Below are positions 1 to 5,246 of a DNA stretch of 8,495 nt, one piece after another. Positions within the stretch are counted from its first letter, which is position 1, and each line of letters starts with the position of its first letter. Below the pieces are notes generated by a model. It saw only the letters and a program-made list of their open reading frames with translations, searched no databases and was not told where the DNA came from. The translations under genes and the position numbers were made by a program. Origin of the DNA: Candidatus Colwellbacteria bacterium CG10_big_fil_rev_8_21_14_0_10_41_28 (GTDB taxonomy: Bacteria > Patescibacteriota > Minisyncoccia > UBA6257 > Colwellbacteraceae). Where the stretch lies: assembly GCA_002773755.1 (NCBI GenBank), contig PFAG01000009.1, positions 1 through 8,495 of the forward strand, written 5' to 3'.

Positions 1-167
1 CCATCAAAGTGGGAAGTGAGCATGCTAAAGTTGTACACTACTCCAGACCAACATCTAATAATCCTTTTGATGTTAAGAATCAAAACACAGGGCCAGAAAT
101 TAAAAAAAATCCAGAAACCCGTGTTGACCCAAGCAATGTTGTTAATCTAAAAGATCTACCTAAATAG
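1..167 (+). CDS. C-terminal tail of an unidentified protein (5' end outside window)
   Basis: An open frame runs from the window edge (first full codon at base 3) to a TAG at 165-167, giving 54 visible residues. The segment is hydrophilic, rich in Asn, Pro, Lys and Asp, with no membrane helix or recognisable motif, so it looks like a flexible C-terminal tail ending in NLKDLPK. The stop codon abuts the ATG of the PrgI-family gene with no spacer, so the two are very probably co-transcribed and translationally coupled. From context it could be the end of another secretion-machine component, for example a large VirB6/TrbL-like membrane protein, but nothing in the visible residues shows this. I do not recognise the family. 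Confidence 0.7.
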   Translation, partial: IKVGSEHAKVVHYSRPTSNNPFDVKNQNTGPEIKKNPETRVDPSNVVNLKDLPK

Positions 168-773
168 ATGCAGTTTCAAGTTCCACAATTCATAGATACT
201 GAGGACAAGATTGTTGGCCCTCTTTCGATAAAGCAATTCGCGTATGCTGCTGGTATAGCTGCTCTTCTTGCTGTTTTGTTTCCCCTCCTAGAATTCTGGC
301 TTTGGATGATCTTTTTTACGATATTCGGTGGATTCGCAGCTGTTCTGATATTTGGAAGGTTCAATGGTAGGCCCATAACAGTCCTCTTTAGGGCTCTATT
401 TGAATCTATCTGGGCTCCAAGTGTATATAAATATTATTCTGGCAAAGAAATCGAGGGCCAAAAGAAGGCTGTCTCTCCAATAACAATTACTGCCACCAAG
501 TCCCCCATAAAACCACAGCCGCAGATTCAAGAAGCAGCCATATCAGAACCCCCAATCGCGAAGCCGGGGATCTCAAAGGCAGCAAAACCAGACTTCGGAG
601 GAATCAAGAATTTAATGAATAGAATAAACACATCCAAAACTGCAATTCCTCAAAGGGAAAAACCTCTTCAATCCCAAACAGACCCATTCGCTTTTCCAAA
701 AGAAAGGTACCAAGAAGTAACCCACATAACGGGAGAGAGGGAAGTTGCTAAAAGAGTAGACTATAGAAAATAA
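168..773 (+). CDS. prgI: PrgI-family (VirB3-like) membrane protein
   Basis: This 201-residue protein opens with MQFQVPQFIDTEDKIVGPLS, the typical start of the PrgI family. Members are small inner-membrane subunits of Gram-positive-type type IV secretion systems, comparable to VirB3, that work beside the VirB4 ATPase. Two membrane helices are visible at about residues 24-41 and 43-63, followed by a conserved-looking stretch (GRFNGRPI to about residue 90). Family members are often little more than this membrane part. Here a roughly 100-residue tail follows, with a Pro/Lys/Ala-rich linker (about 105-140) and a charged end. The ATG directly abuts the preceding TAG, and no Shine-Dalgarno sequence precedes it. 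A VirB4 gene follows after 16 nt, which supports the call. The exact substrate, DNA or protein, cannot be told. Confidence 0.85.
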   Translation: MQFQVPQFIDTEDKIVGPLSIKQFAYAAGIAALLAVLFPLLEFWLWMIFFTIFGGFAAVLIFGRFNGRPITVLFRALFESIWAPSVYKYYSGKEIEGQKKAVSPITITATKSPIKPQPQIQEAAISEPPIAKPGISKAAKPDFGGIKNLMNRINTSKTAIPQREKPLQSQTDPFAFPKERYQEVTHITGEREVAKRVDYRK

Positions 774-774
774 G

Positions 775-780
775 TATAAT
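775..780 (+). promoter_or_regulatory. Possible -10 element (TATAAT) before virB4
   Basis: A perfect TATAAT lies 9 nt before the virB4 ATG, the same distance as in the rpmH promoter of this window. However, I find no convincing -35 hexamer 16-18 nt upstream and no TG extension. It may be a weak internal promoter giving a leaderless virB4 transcript, or simply chance in AT-rich DNA. The gene is probably also read from the upstream operon. Confidence 0.25.
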
Positions 781-789
781 TAGCTCGAC

Positions 790-3138
790 ATGGCATCATC
801 AGCAAGCACACAAAGCTTAATACCCATAGACAGAATTCAGAATGGAATTGTCTATATGAAAGATAAAACTCTTAGGAGAGTTGTTCTTGTTGATGGAATC
901 AACTTCGATCTTAAATCGGAAGACGACCAAAAGAGTATAATCTCAGCCTACCAAGACATGCTCAACTCACTAGACTTTCCAATCCAAATAAATGTTCACT
1001 CCCGGAAGTTAAATATTGAAGACTATCTCAAAAACCTAGAAGACCTAAAAGACACGGAGGATAACAACCTTATGAGAACACAGATAGATGAATACACTAA
1101 GTTCGTTGAGTCTTTTGTTGGGGAGAATGCCATTATGGAGAAATCCTTCTTTGTTGTTGTTCCATATGATCCAATGGGTCTAAATATAAGAAGTTCCGAA
1201 AGTGTTATTAGTAAAATAGTCTCTCCCAAAAATAGTGACGAAGAGGAATCTCGAGAAAACCACGCAGAACAACTTAACCTTAGGGTTAGTGATGTTGTCT
1301 CCTCCCTAAGAAGGATTGGTCTTAGAGCCATACCCCTAGAAGATCCCGAGCTCTTAGAGCTTTACTTCAACTCATACAATCCATCCACTGTAGAAAAGAC
1401 TGGTCAGAGTGTTGGTAGAAAGGGTTTGCGAGGAACGGACAACATCGCAAACCTTTCTGCTCCTAAAAGAGTGGAGATTAAATCAAAGCATATTAAGGTT
1501 GGTGAAAAATTTAGTAGATCTCTCTTTATCTCCGACTATCCAAGATACCTATCAACGGGCTGGTTGTCTCCGATAATTAACACTCCCGAGACCATGGACC
1601 TATCCATCTTCATTCACCCATCAGACACGGGGGTAATTCTAAAAAACCTTAGAAAGAAGGTTGCGCAGATAGAGTCTCAAATATCCGTAGAGGCAGAAAG
1701 AGGTTTGGTTAGAAACCCATCCCTAGAAACAGCATTTCAAGATGCTGAGAATCTAAGGGACGCACTAACTCAATCTAGAGAAAAGTTCTTTGAGGTTGGC
1801 ATATATATGACAATTCATGGTGATACAGAAAAAGAACTCGATCGAATAGAGTCTGAGCTAATCAGCACACTAGATAGAAGGCTTGTAACCCTAAGGCCCG
1901 CTGTCTTCGAGCAGCTGAAGGCTTTTCAGTCCGTAGCCCCGTTAGCAAAAGATAGGTTAAATATTCACACCGCCCTTAATTCTGGTCCAGTATCCTCATT
2001 CTTCCCATTTGTCTCTGGAGAGTTAACATCCGACGAAGGCGTTATGTATGGAGTTAATAGGCACAACAACACCCTGGTTATCTTCGACAGGTTCTCCCTA
2101 GAAAATGCCAATATGACAATTTTTGCAAAAGCTGGTGCTGGTAAGTCCTATGCTGCAAAGCTTGATATCCTAAGGAGCTTGATGCTTGGGACAAGTGTTA
2201 TTGTGGTTGATCCAGAAAATGAATATGAGCGTTTAGCAGAAGAGGTTGGAGGATCTGTCTTTAAGATATCTCTGGATTCGGAAAATAACATTAACCCTTT
2301 TGAAATTCCAATTATCCCGAAAGATGAAACGCCTAGTGAGGTTTTGAAAAGTCATGTTGTTAATTTAACAGGCCTTATTAAACTCATGCTCGGAGAGGTC
2401 TCTGCTGAGGAAGAAGCAATCCTAGACCAAGCCATCACAGAAACATATGCATCCAGAGACATAACCCCGGATACAGATTTCGATGGAAAAACTCCTCCTC
2501 TATTAGAGGACCTCGAATCCGTTCTTAGGAACATGGATGGAGGGAAAAATATGGCAGAGAGATTATATAGGTTTACAAAGGGTAGCTATGCTGGATTCAC
2601 CAACAAGCCAACCAATGTAGATATCAATAATAGGCTAATTGTTTTCTCTATTAGAGATCTGGAGGACGAGCTAAGACCAGTAGCTATGTATATTATCCTT
2701 AACTTTATCTGGAGCCTAGTTAGGGCAAAGCTAGAAAAAAGACTTATGGTTATCGATGAAGCTTGGATTATGATGCGCAACGAAGACAGCGCCTCGTTCC
2801 TCTTTGGGTTGGCGAAACGAGCAAGAAAATATTACCTGGGAATAACGACCATCACTCAAGATGTGGAGGATTTTCTAAACTCTCCATATGGAAAACCTAT
2901 TATCACAAACTCTTCTCTTCAATTGCTTCTCAAACAATCAACTGCCGCCATTGATATGGTTGGAAAAGCTTTTGGCCTCACAGATGTAGAGAGAAACTAT
3001 CTTGTAGAGACAGATATTGGGAAGGGTCTCTTTATAGCTGGGCTAAAGCATGTCGCTATTCAGGTTGTGCCGTCCTTCTTTGAAGACAAACTAATAACAA
3101 CCAACCCTGAAGATATTCTTGAAAGCGAAGGGCTGTAG
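790..3138 (+). CDS. virB4: VirB4/TraC-family type IV secretion ATPase
   Basis: This 782-residue protein has the length and order of VirB4-family ATPases, the cytoplasmic motors that energise type IV secretion and conjugative pilus assembly at the inner membrane. The N-terminal half (about 1-420) resembles the CagE/TrbE/VirB region. The C-terminal half is a RecA-like ATPase with Walker A AKAGAGKS at 446-453, a VVDPENEYERLAEEVGG segment typical of the family, Walker B LMVIDEAW at 652-659 (Asp656, Glu657), and the downstream motif ITTITQDVEDF (Gln690) followed by a segment ending in LLLKQS. All key catalytic residues are present, so it looks functional. It starts 16 nt after the PrgI-family gene and ends 6 nt before a small membrane protein gene. 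VirD4 coupling proteins also carry such ATPase folds, but the N-terminal region and the PrgI partner favour VirB4. Confidence 0.93.
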   Translation: MASSASTQSLIPIDRIQNGIVYMKDKTLRRVVLVDGINFDLKSEDDQKSIISAYQDMLNSLDFPIQINVHSRKLNIEDYLKNLEDLKDTEDNNLMRTQIDEYTKFVESFVGENAIMEKSFFVVVPYDPMGLNIRSSESVISKIVSPKNSDEEESRENHAEQLNLRVSDVVSSLRRIGLRAIPLEDPELLELYFNSYNPSTVEKTGQSVGRKGLRGTDNIANLSAPKRVEIKSKHIKVGEKFSRSLFISDYPRYLSTGWLSPIINTPETMDLSIFIHPSDTGVILKNLRKKVAQIESQISVEAERGLVRNPSLETAFQDAENLRDALTQSREKFFEVGIYMTIHGDTEKELDRIESELISTLDRRLVTLRPAVFEQLKAFQSVAPLAKDRLNIHTALNSGPVSSFFPFVSGELTSDEGVMYGVNRHNNTLVIFDRFSLENANMTIFAKAGAGKSYAAKLDILRSLMLGTSVIVVDPENEYERLAEEVGGSVFKISLDSENNINPFEIPIIPKDETPSEVLKSHVVNLTGLIKLMLGEVSAEEEAILDQAITETYASRDITPDTDFDGKTPPLLEDLESVLRNMDGGKNMAERLYRFTKGSYAGFTNKPTNVDINNRLIVFSIRDLEDELRPVAMYIILNFIWSLVRAKLEKRLMVIDEAWIMMRNEDSASFLFGLAKRARKYYLGITTITQDVEDFLNSPYGKPIITNSSLQLLLKQSTAAIDMVGKAFGLTDVERNYLVETDIGKGLFIAGLKHVAIQVVPSFFEDKLITTNPEDILESEGL

Positions 3139-3144
3139 ACTTAT

Positions 3145-3507
3145 ATGGATGATAAAAAAATATCTCTAGTAGAATCGGTCCTTCTTTTGGGTATTGCTAT
3201 CATAATGGACGGGTTAGAAATCATTCTAAATGTTCTTGGAATTAGTTTTTCGATTATAGCGCTAGACTTTCTGGTACTCGGTTTTATCCACCTTGTCCTT
3301 TGGCTAAAAGGAGCTGATTGGAAGGCTGCCACGGGGAGTAACGCCATAGAAGCCCTTCCCATCCCACTACTAGACGCTCTTCCTATAAGAACCTTCGGGT
3401 TAGCTTGGTCTATATATAGATCAAACAGAGAAGACCTCCCTGGTAAAGAAACTTCTAAATCTAGTTTTTTATCAAAAATTAAAAGTTTAGCCTCTAAAGC
3501 TCAGTAG
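3145..3507 (+). CDS. Small two-helix membrane protein of unknown function
   Basis: This 120-residue protein is not assigned to any named family. Two hydrophobic segments at about residues 9-33 and 35-55 should span the membrane. After them come a tryptophan-containing stretch (LWLKGADWKAATGSN) and a partly hydrophobic segment EALPIPLLDALPIRTFGLAWSIY (about 69-91) with regularly placed prolines. The tail is basic and Ser/Lys-rich. It begins 6 nt after virB4 in the same direction, so it is probably translated from the same mRNA and may belong to the secretion apparatus; that link is inferred from position only. Its last 14 nt overlap the end of the opposite-strand jag gene. There is no signal peptide with a cleavage motif. 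The sensible codon use and membrane topology argue that the frame is real. Confidence 0.75.
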   Translation: MDDKKISLVESVLLLGIAIIMDGLEIILNVLGISFSIIALDFLVLGFIHLVLWLKGADWKAATGSNAIEALPIPLLDALPIRTFGLAWSIYRSNREDLPGKETSKSSFLSKIKSLASKAQ

Positions 3508-3510
3508 GCT
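3474..3510 (-). terminator. Possible intrinsic terminator of the rpmH-rnpA-yidC-jag operon
   Basis: Read on the minus strand, bases 3510-3489 can form a hairpin. AGCCT pairs with AGGCT, and CTGA pairs with TTAG including one G-U pair; a single A bulges between the two blocks and the loop is three bases. Four bases later comes TTTTAATTTTT. The jag stop codon (3496-3494) lies inside the stem, and the U-tract lies inside the opposite gene. In the plus direction the fold has an A-C mismatch and no T-run follows, so it would act for the minus operon only. The bulge and the gap before the U-tract make it weak. Confidence 0.35.
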
Positions 3511-3931
3511 TAACCACAACGTGTCTTTCTTTTGCCTCACCCTCACTACCAGTTTCAACATCTGGTCTTAAAGAGAGCTCGTTGTGAATAATCATTCTCT
3601 CGTACGAGTTCATTGGAGGCAGTGGAACCCTCTCTTTTGTAACCGCTGCCTTCTTGGCAGCAGTCCTGGCAAGTTTCAGTATAATAGCCTCTCTATCTCT
3701 CTTGTAATTATTAACATCAAAAAATAACTGCGTGTCTTCGGTTCCCGTCATAAGCCTCCCTAGATGAGTTAAGGCTTTTACCAACTCTTGGTTCTTCTCA
3801 GAAGAGATACTGTCGTCCCTTATTAAAACATTTATCTTGTTTTGCTCTTCGTCTGGTTCAATAGTAACGCTATCAAATCCGATTAGACTAATTATCTTCT
3901 TTGTTTTCTCTAACATCTTTTCCATCATCAT
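3494..3931 (-). CDS. jag: Jag/KhpB-like R3H-domain RNA-binding protein with degenerate KH domain
   Basis: This 145-residue protein is a short form of Jag (SpoIIIJ-associated protein, also KhpB or EloR), an RNA-binding protein usually encoded beside yidC. The R3H domain is clear at about residues 75-142: FDVNNYKRDRE, then LARTAAKKA, PLPPMNSYERMIIH with the defining Arg112-x3-His116, and ERHVVVKP. The N-terminal Jag-N domain is absent. The KH region (about 20-65) keeps its flanking strands and the helix KALTHLGRLM, but the GxxG nucleic-acid loop is replaced by SEKN (44-47), so RNA binding probably depends on R3H alone. The start has three consecutive ATG codons and another five residues in (3916); 3931 is the longest choice and overlaps yidC by 44 nt. 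With the inner ATG the overlap would be 29 nt. Confidence 0.88.
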   Translation of the reverse strand: MMMEKMLEKTKKIISLIGFDSVTIEPDEEQNKINVLIRDDSISSEKNQELVKALTHLGRLMTGTEDTQLFFDVNNYKRDREAIILKLARTAAKKAAVTKERVPLPPMNSYERMIIHNELSLRPDVETGSEGEAKERHVVVKPTEL

Positions 3932-4649
3932 TATCTACTTTTGGTCCACTAGTTGATCTATTTACCACAAATTGCTGGAAAATGGAAAAAAGTGTAGTTG
4001 TTGTCCAGTAAAGCCCAACGGCTGCTGGAAGGTTATATAGGATGGCCAATGTTATTCCTGGCATAATAAAAATCATTCTCTTGCCAAGCTTTTCTGCCTG
4101 AGAAAGCTCCTCCTTGTTGGTGTTCTTACCCTTCTTAGAAAGAGAGATCTTCCCTTGAATATATTGAAAAGCCGCGGCAAACCCCGCAATCACTAAATTG
4201 GGTGAAGTTAGATCAACTAACCCCAAAAAAGTGTGCCCGGGTACCCCGCTTAGATCAATAAATGGATATAGAAGGACCATGGACTCTTCTGTAAAGCCAT
4301 TTATAAAGATCTTATATAAAGAAAAAATTATGGGCAGCTGGATTAATAGGACAAAGATTGGCGTGAGTGGGTTCACTTTGTGCCTATTATAAAGCTCCAT
4401 TATGTGTTTGGCTTGGGCCTCTTTGTCGTCTTTGTGTTTCTTCTGAATCTTCTTTATCTCAGGCTGGAGATCTTGTGTAACCCTCTGGTGTTTAGCTGTT
4501 TTGTGAAAAAGTGGGAAAAGGACAACTCTAACTAGGGTTGTCATTAAAATAATAGCCACGCCCAAATCCATAAATGAAGCGTGCTGATAAAGCCAAGCTA
4601 AAGCATTGAATAGCGGCTGATACAAAATTAGTGTGAAAAATTCTTTCAT
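3888..4649 (-). CDS. yidC: YidC/Oxa1-family membrane protein insertase
   Basis: This 253-residue protein is the short Oxa1-type YidC, which inserts proteins into the cytoplasmic membrane alone or with SecYEG. The N-terminus QPLFNALAWLYQ precedes a first core helix (about 28-48) carrying Arg41 in TTLVRVVLFPL. This matches the conserved arginine of the hydrophilic groove. A charged cytoplasmic hairpin loop follows (about 49-95), then helices near 96-117, 148-165, 191-209 and 211-229, with FQYIQGK and IMPGITLAILYNLPAAVGLYW matching the family. There is no large periplasmic domain and no lipobox cysteine. The C-terminal tail is net acidic, whereas many YidC tails are basic; its last 14 codons are also read as jag in another frame. 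Its ATG directly abuts the rnpA stop. Confidence 0.95.
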   Translation of the reverse strand: MKEFFTLILYQPLFNALAWLYQHASFMDLGVAIILMTTLVRVVLFPLFHKTAKHQRVTQDLQPEIKKIQKKHKDDKEAQAKHIMELYNRHKVNPLTPIFVLLIQLPIIFSLYKIFINGFTEESMVLLYPFIDLSGVPGHTFLGLVDLTSPNLVIAGFAAAFQYIQGKISLSKKGKNTNKEELSQAEKLGKRMIFIMPGITLAILYNLPAAVGLYWTTTTLFSIFQQFVVNRSTSGPKVDNDDGKDVRENKEDN

Positions 4650-4985
4650 CTATAGATTCTTTAATCCCTCTTCTAAATCTCTCTCTAGAGCCTCTCTGGT
4701 AACAGAGTCAGTCTTCATAATAGGTTGGTTTATCACGACAAGCAAATCAACCGAATTGTCTCCTCGATCCCCCTTTAGATACGTCCTCATATAATTAAAA
4801 ACTAGTCTTCTAATAGAGTTCCTAAGAAAAGCACTCTTGGCGATCTTCTTTGAGATAACAACGCCGACCCTTGAGCGTCCCAAACCATTCTTGTCGGATT
4901 TTATAGATAAAAAATTTCCCCTGAAAACCGTCTTGGCTTTAGGGGAAAATTTTTGTATGGGAAGCTTATCTCTTTTTGCTAGCAC
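4650..4985 (-). CDS. rnpA: Ribonuclease P protein component
   Basis: This 111-residue basic protein is the protein subunit of RNase P, which assists the RNA subunit in removing 5' leaders from pre-tRNAs. Family hallmarks are FRGNFLSIK (about 21-29), RVGVVISKKIAKSA (39-52) and the RNR-type signature as RNSIRR at 55-60. The length is normal. The only usable start is a GTG at 4985-4983: an in-frame TAA lies three codons upstream and no ATG follows near the N-terminus. This start lies inside the rpmH gene, giving a 20-nt overlap that suggests translational coupling. The usual small yidD gene between rnpA and yidC is missing, and the TAG stop is followed at once by the yidC ATG. Confidence 0.95.
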   Translation of the reverse strand: MLAKRDKLPIQKFSPKAKTVFRGNFLSIKSDKNGLGRSRVGVVISKKIAKSAFLRNSIRRLVFNYMRTYLKGDRGDNSVDLLVVINQPIMKTDSVTREALERDLEEGLKNL

Positions 4986-5121
4986 TTGGGGTTAGTTTTT
5001 TTCTTCCTTTCCTCAACCTTCTCTTTAAAACATTCTCTCCTCCAGTGCTTTTCTTTCTAGATAAGAATCCATGGGTCTTAGCCCTCTTTCTCTTATTTGG
5101 TTGGTATGTTCTCTTTGGCAT
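4966..5121 (-). CDS. rpmH: 50S ribosomal protein L34
   Basis: This 51-residue, very basic protein is ribosomal protein L34 of the large subunit. The start MPKRTYQPNKRKRAKTHGFL is diagnostic, and the LKRRLRKGRKKL segment follows the family pattern. It is a few residues longer than the usual 44-46 because of the extra N-terminal Pro and a tail SASKKR. I choose the ATG at 5121. The frame stays open to 5232, but the added 37 residues are unlike L34 and would start upstream of the promoter. The TATAAT box ends 9 nt before this ATG, so the transcript should have almost no leader. L34 heads the operon with rnpA, yidC and jag, the common bacterial order beside oriC. Confidence 0.96.
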   Translation of the reverse strand: MPKRTYQPNKRKRAKTHGFLSRKKSTGGENVLKRRLRKGRKKLTPSASKKR

Positions 5122-5130
5122 ATCGGGGAT

Positions 5131-5159
5131 ATTATAGCTCCTAAGTTGGGTTTTGTTAA
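5131..5159 (-). promoter_or_regulatory. Promoter of the rpmH-rnpA-yidC-jag operon
   Basis: On the minus strand TTAACA (5159-5154, five of six matches to TTGACA) is separated by 17 nt from a perfect TATAAT (5136-5131). Transcription would start near 5124, only about three bases before the rpmH ATG at 5121. An AGGAG (5142-5138) lies inside the spacer, upstream of the predicted start, so it could not act as a ribosome binding site on this transcript. Two DnaA boxes lie just upstream, so DnaA may influence this promoter. Confidence 0.75.
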
Positions 5160-5170
5160 CCCCAAAACAG

Positions 5171-5190
5171 TTTTCCACAGGTAATCCACA
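5171..5190 (+). promoter_or_regulatory. Two DnaA boxes between the rpmH and dnaA promoters
   Basis: TTTTCCACA (5171-5179) and TAATCCACA (5182-5190) each match the DnaA box TTATCCACA at eight of nine positions. They point the same way and their starts are 11 bp apart, about one helical turn. They sit between the -35 boxes of the two divergent promoters, which fits DnaA autoregulation. They may also form the upstream part of a two-part origin flanking dnaA. Confidence 0.8.
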
Positions 5191-5211
5191 CTTAGCCCAA
5201 TTTTCAAATGT

Positions 5212-5239
5212 TTGACCTACAAAATCAAACACCTAGAAT
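5212..5239 (+). promoter_or_regulatory. Promoter of dnaA
   Basis: TTGACC (5212-5217, five of six) and TAGAAT (5234-5239, five of six) are separated by 16 nt. Seven bases lie between the -10 box and the ATG at 5247, so the predicted transcription start falls on or within a base or two of that ATG, giving a leaderless mRNA. This placement decides the dnaA start, because the earlier in-frame ATG at 5208 lies upstream of the -35 box. Confidence 0.7.
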
Positions 5240-5246
5240 AGGTTGT

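Noticed and set aside
5138..5142. AGGAG (minus strand) as ribosome binding site for rpmH
   Set aside because: It is 16 nt from the ATG and lies between the -35 and -10 boxes, upstream of the predicted transcription start.
5146..5167. Short inverted repeats (TTGGG/CCCAA and TTTTG/CAAAA) between rpmH and dnaA
   Set aside because: Arms of only five bases with mutually exclusive pairings in AT-rich DNA; they overlap the rpmH -35 region and have no clear terminator or operator form.
5122..5232. N-terminal extension of the rpmH frame by 37 residues
   Set aside because: L34 begins at MPKRTYQP; the extension would code across the promoter and DnaA boxes and would double the length of a very conserved protein.
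5208..5246. Upstream ATG giving dnaA 13 extra residues
   Set aside because: It lies upstream of the -35 box of the only good dnaA promoter, the extra residues are unlike DnaA N-termini, and the ATG at 5247 sits just beyond the -10 box.
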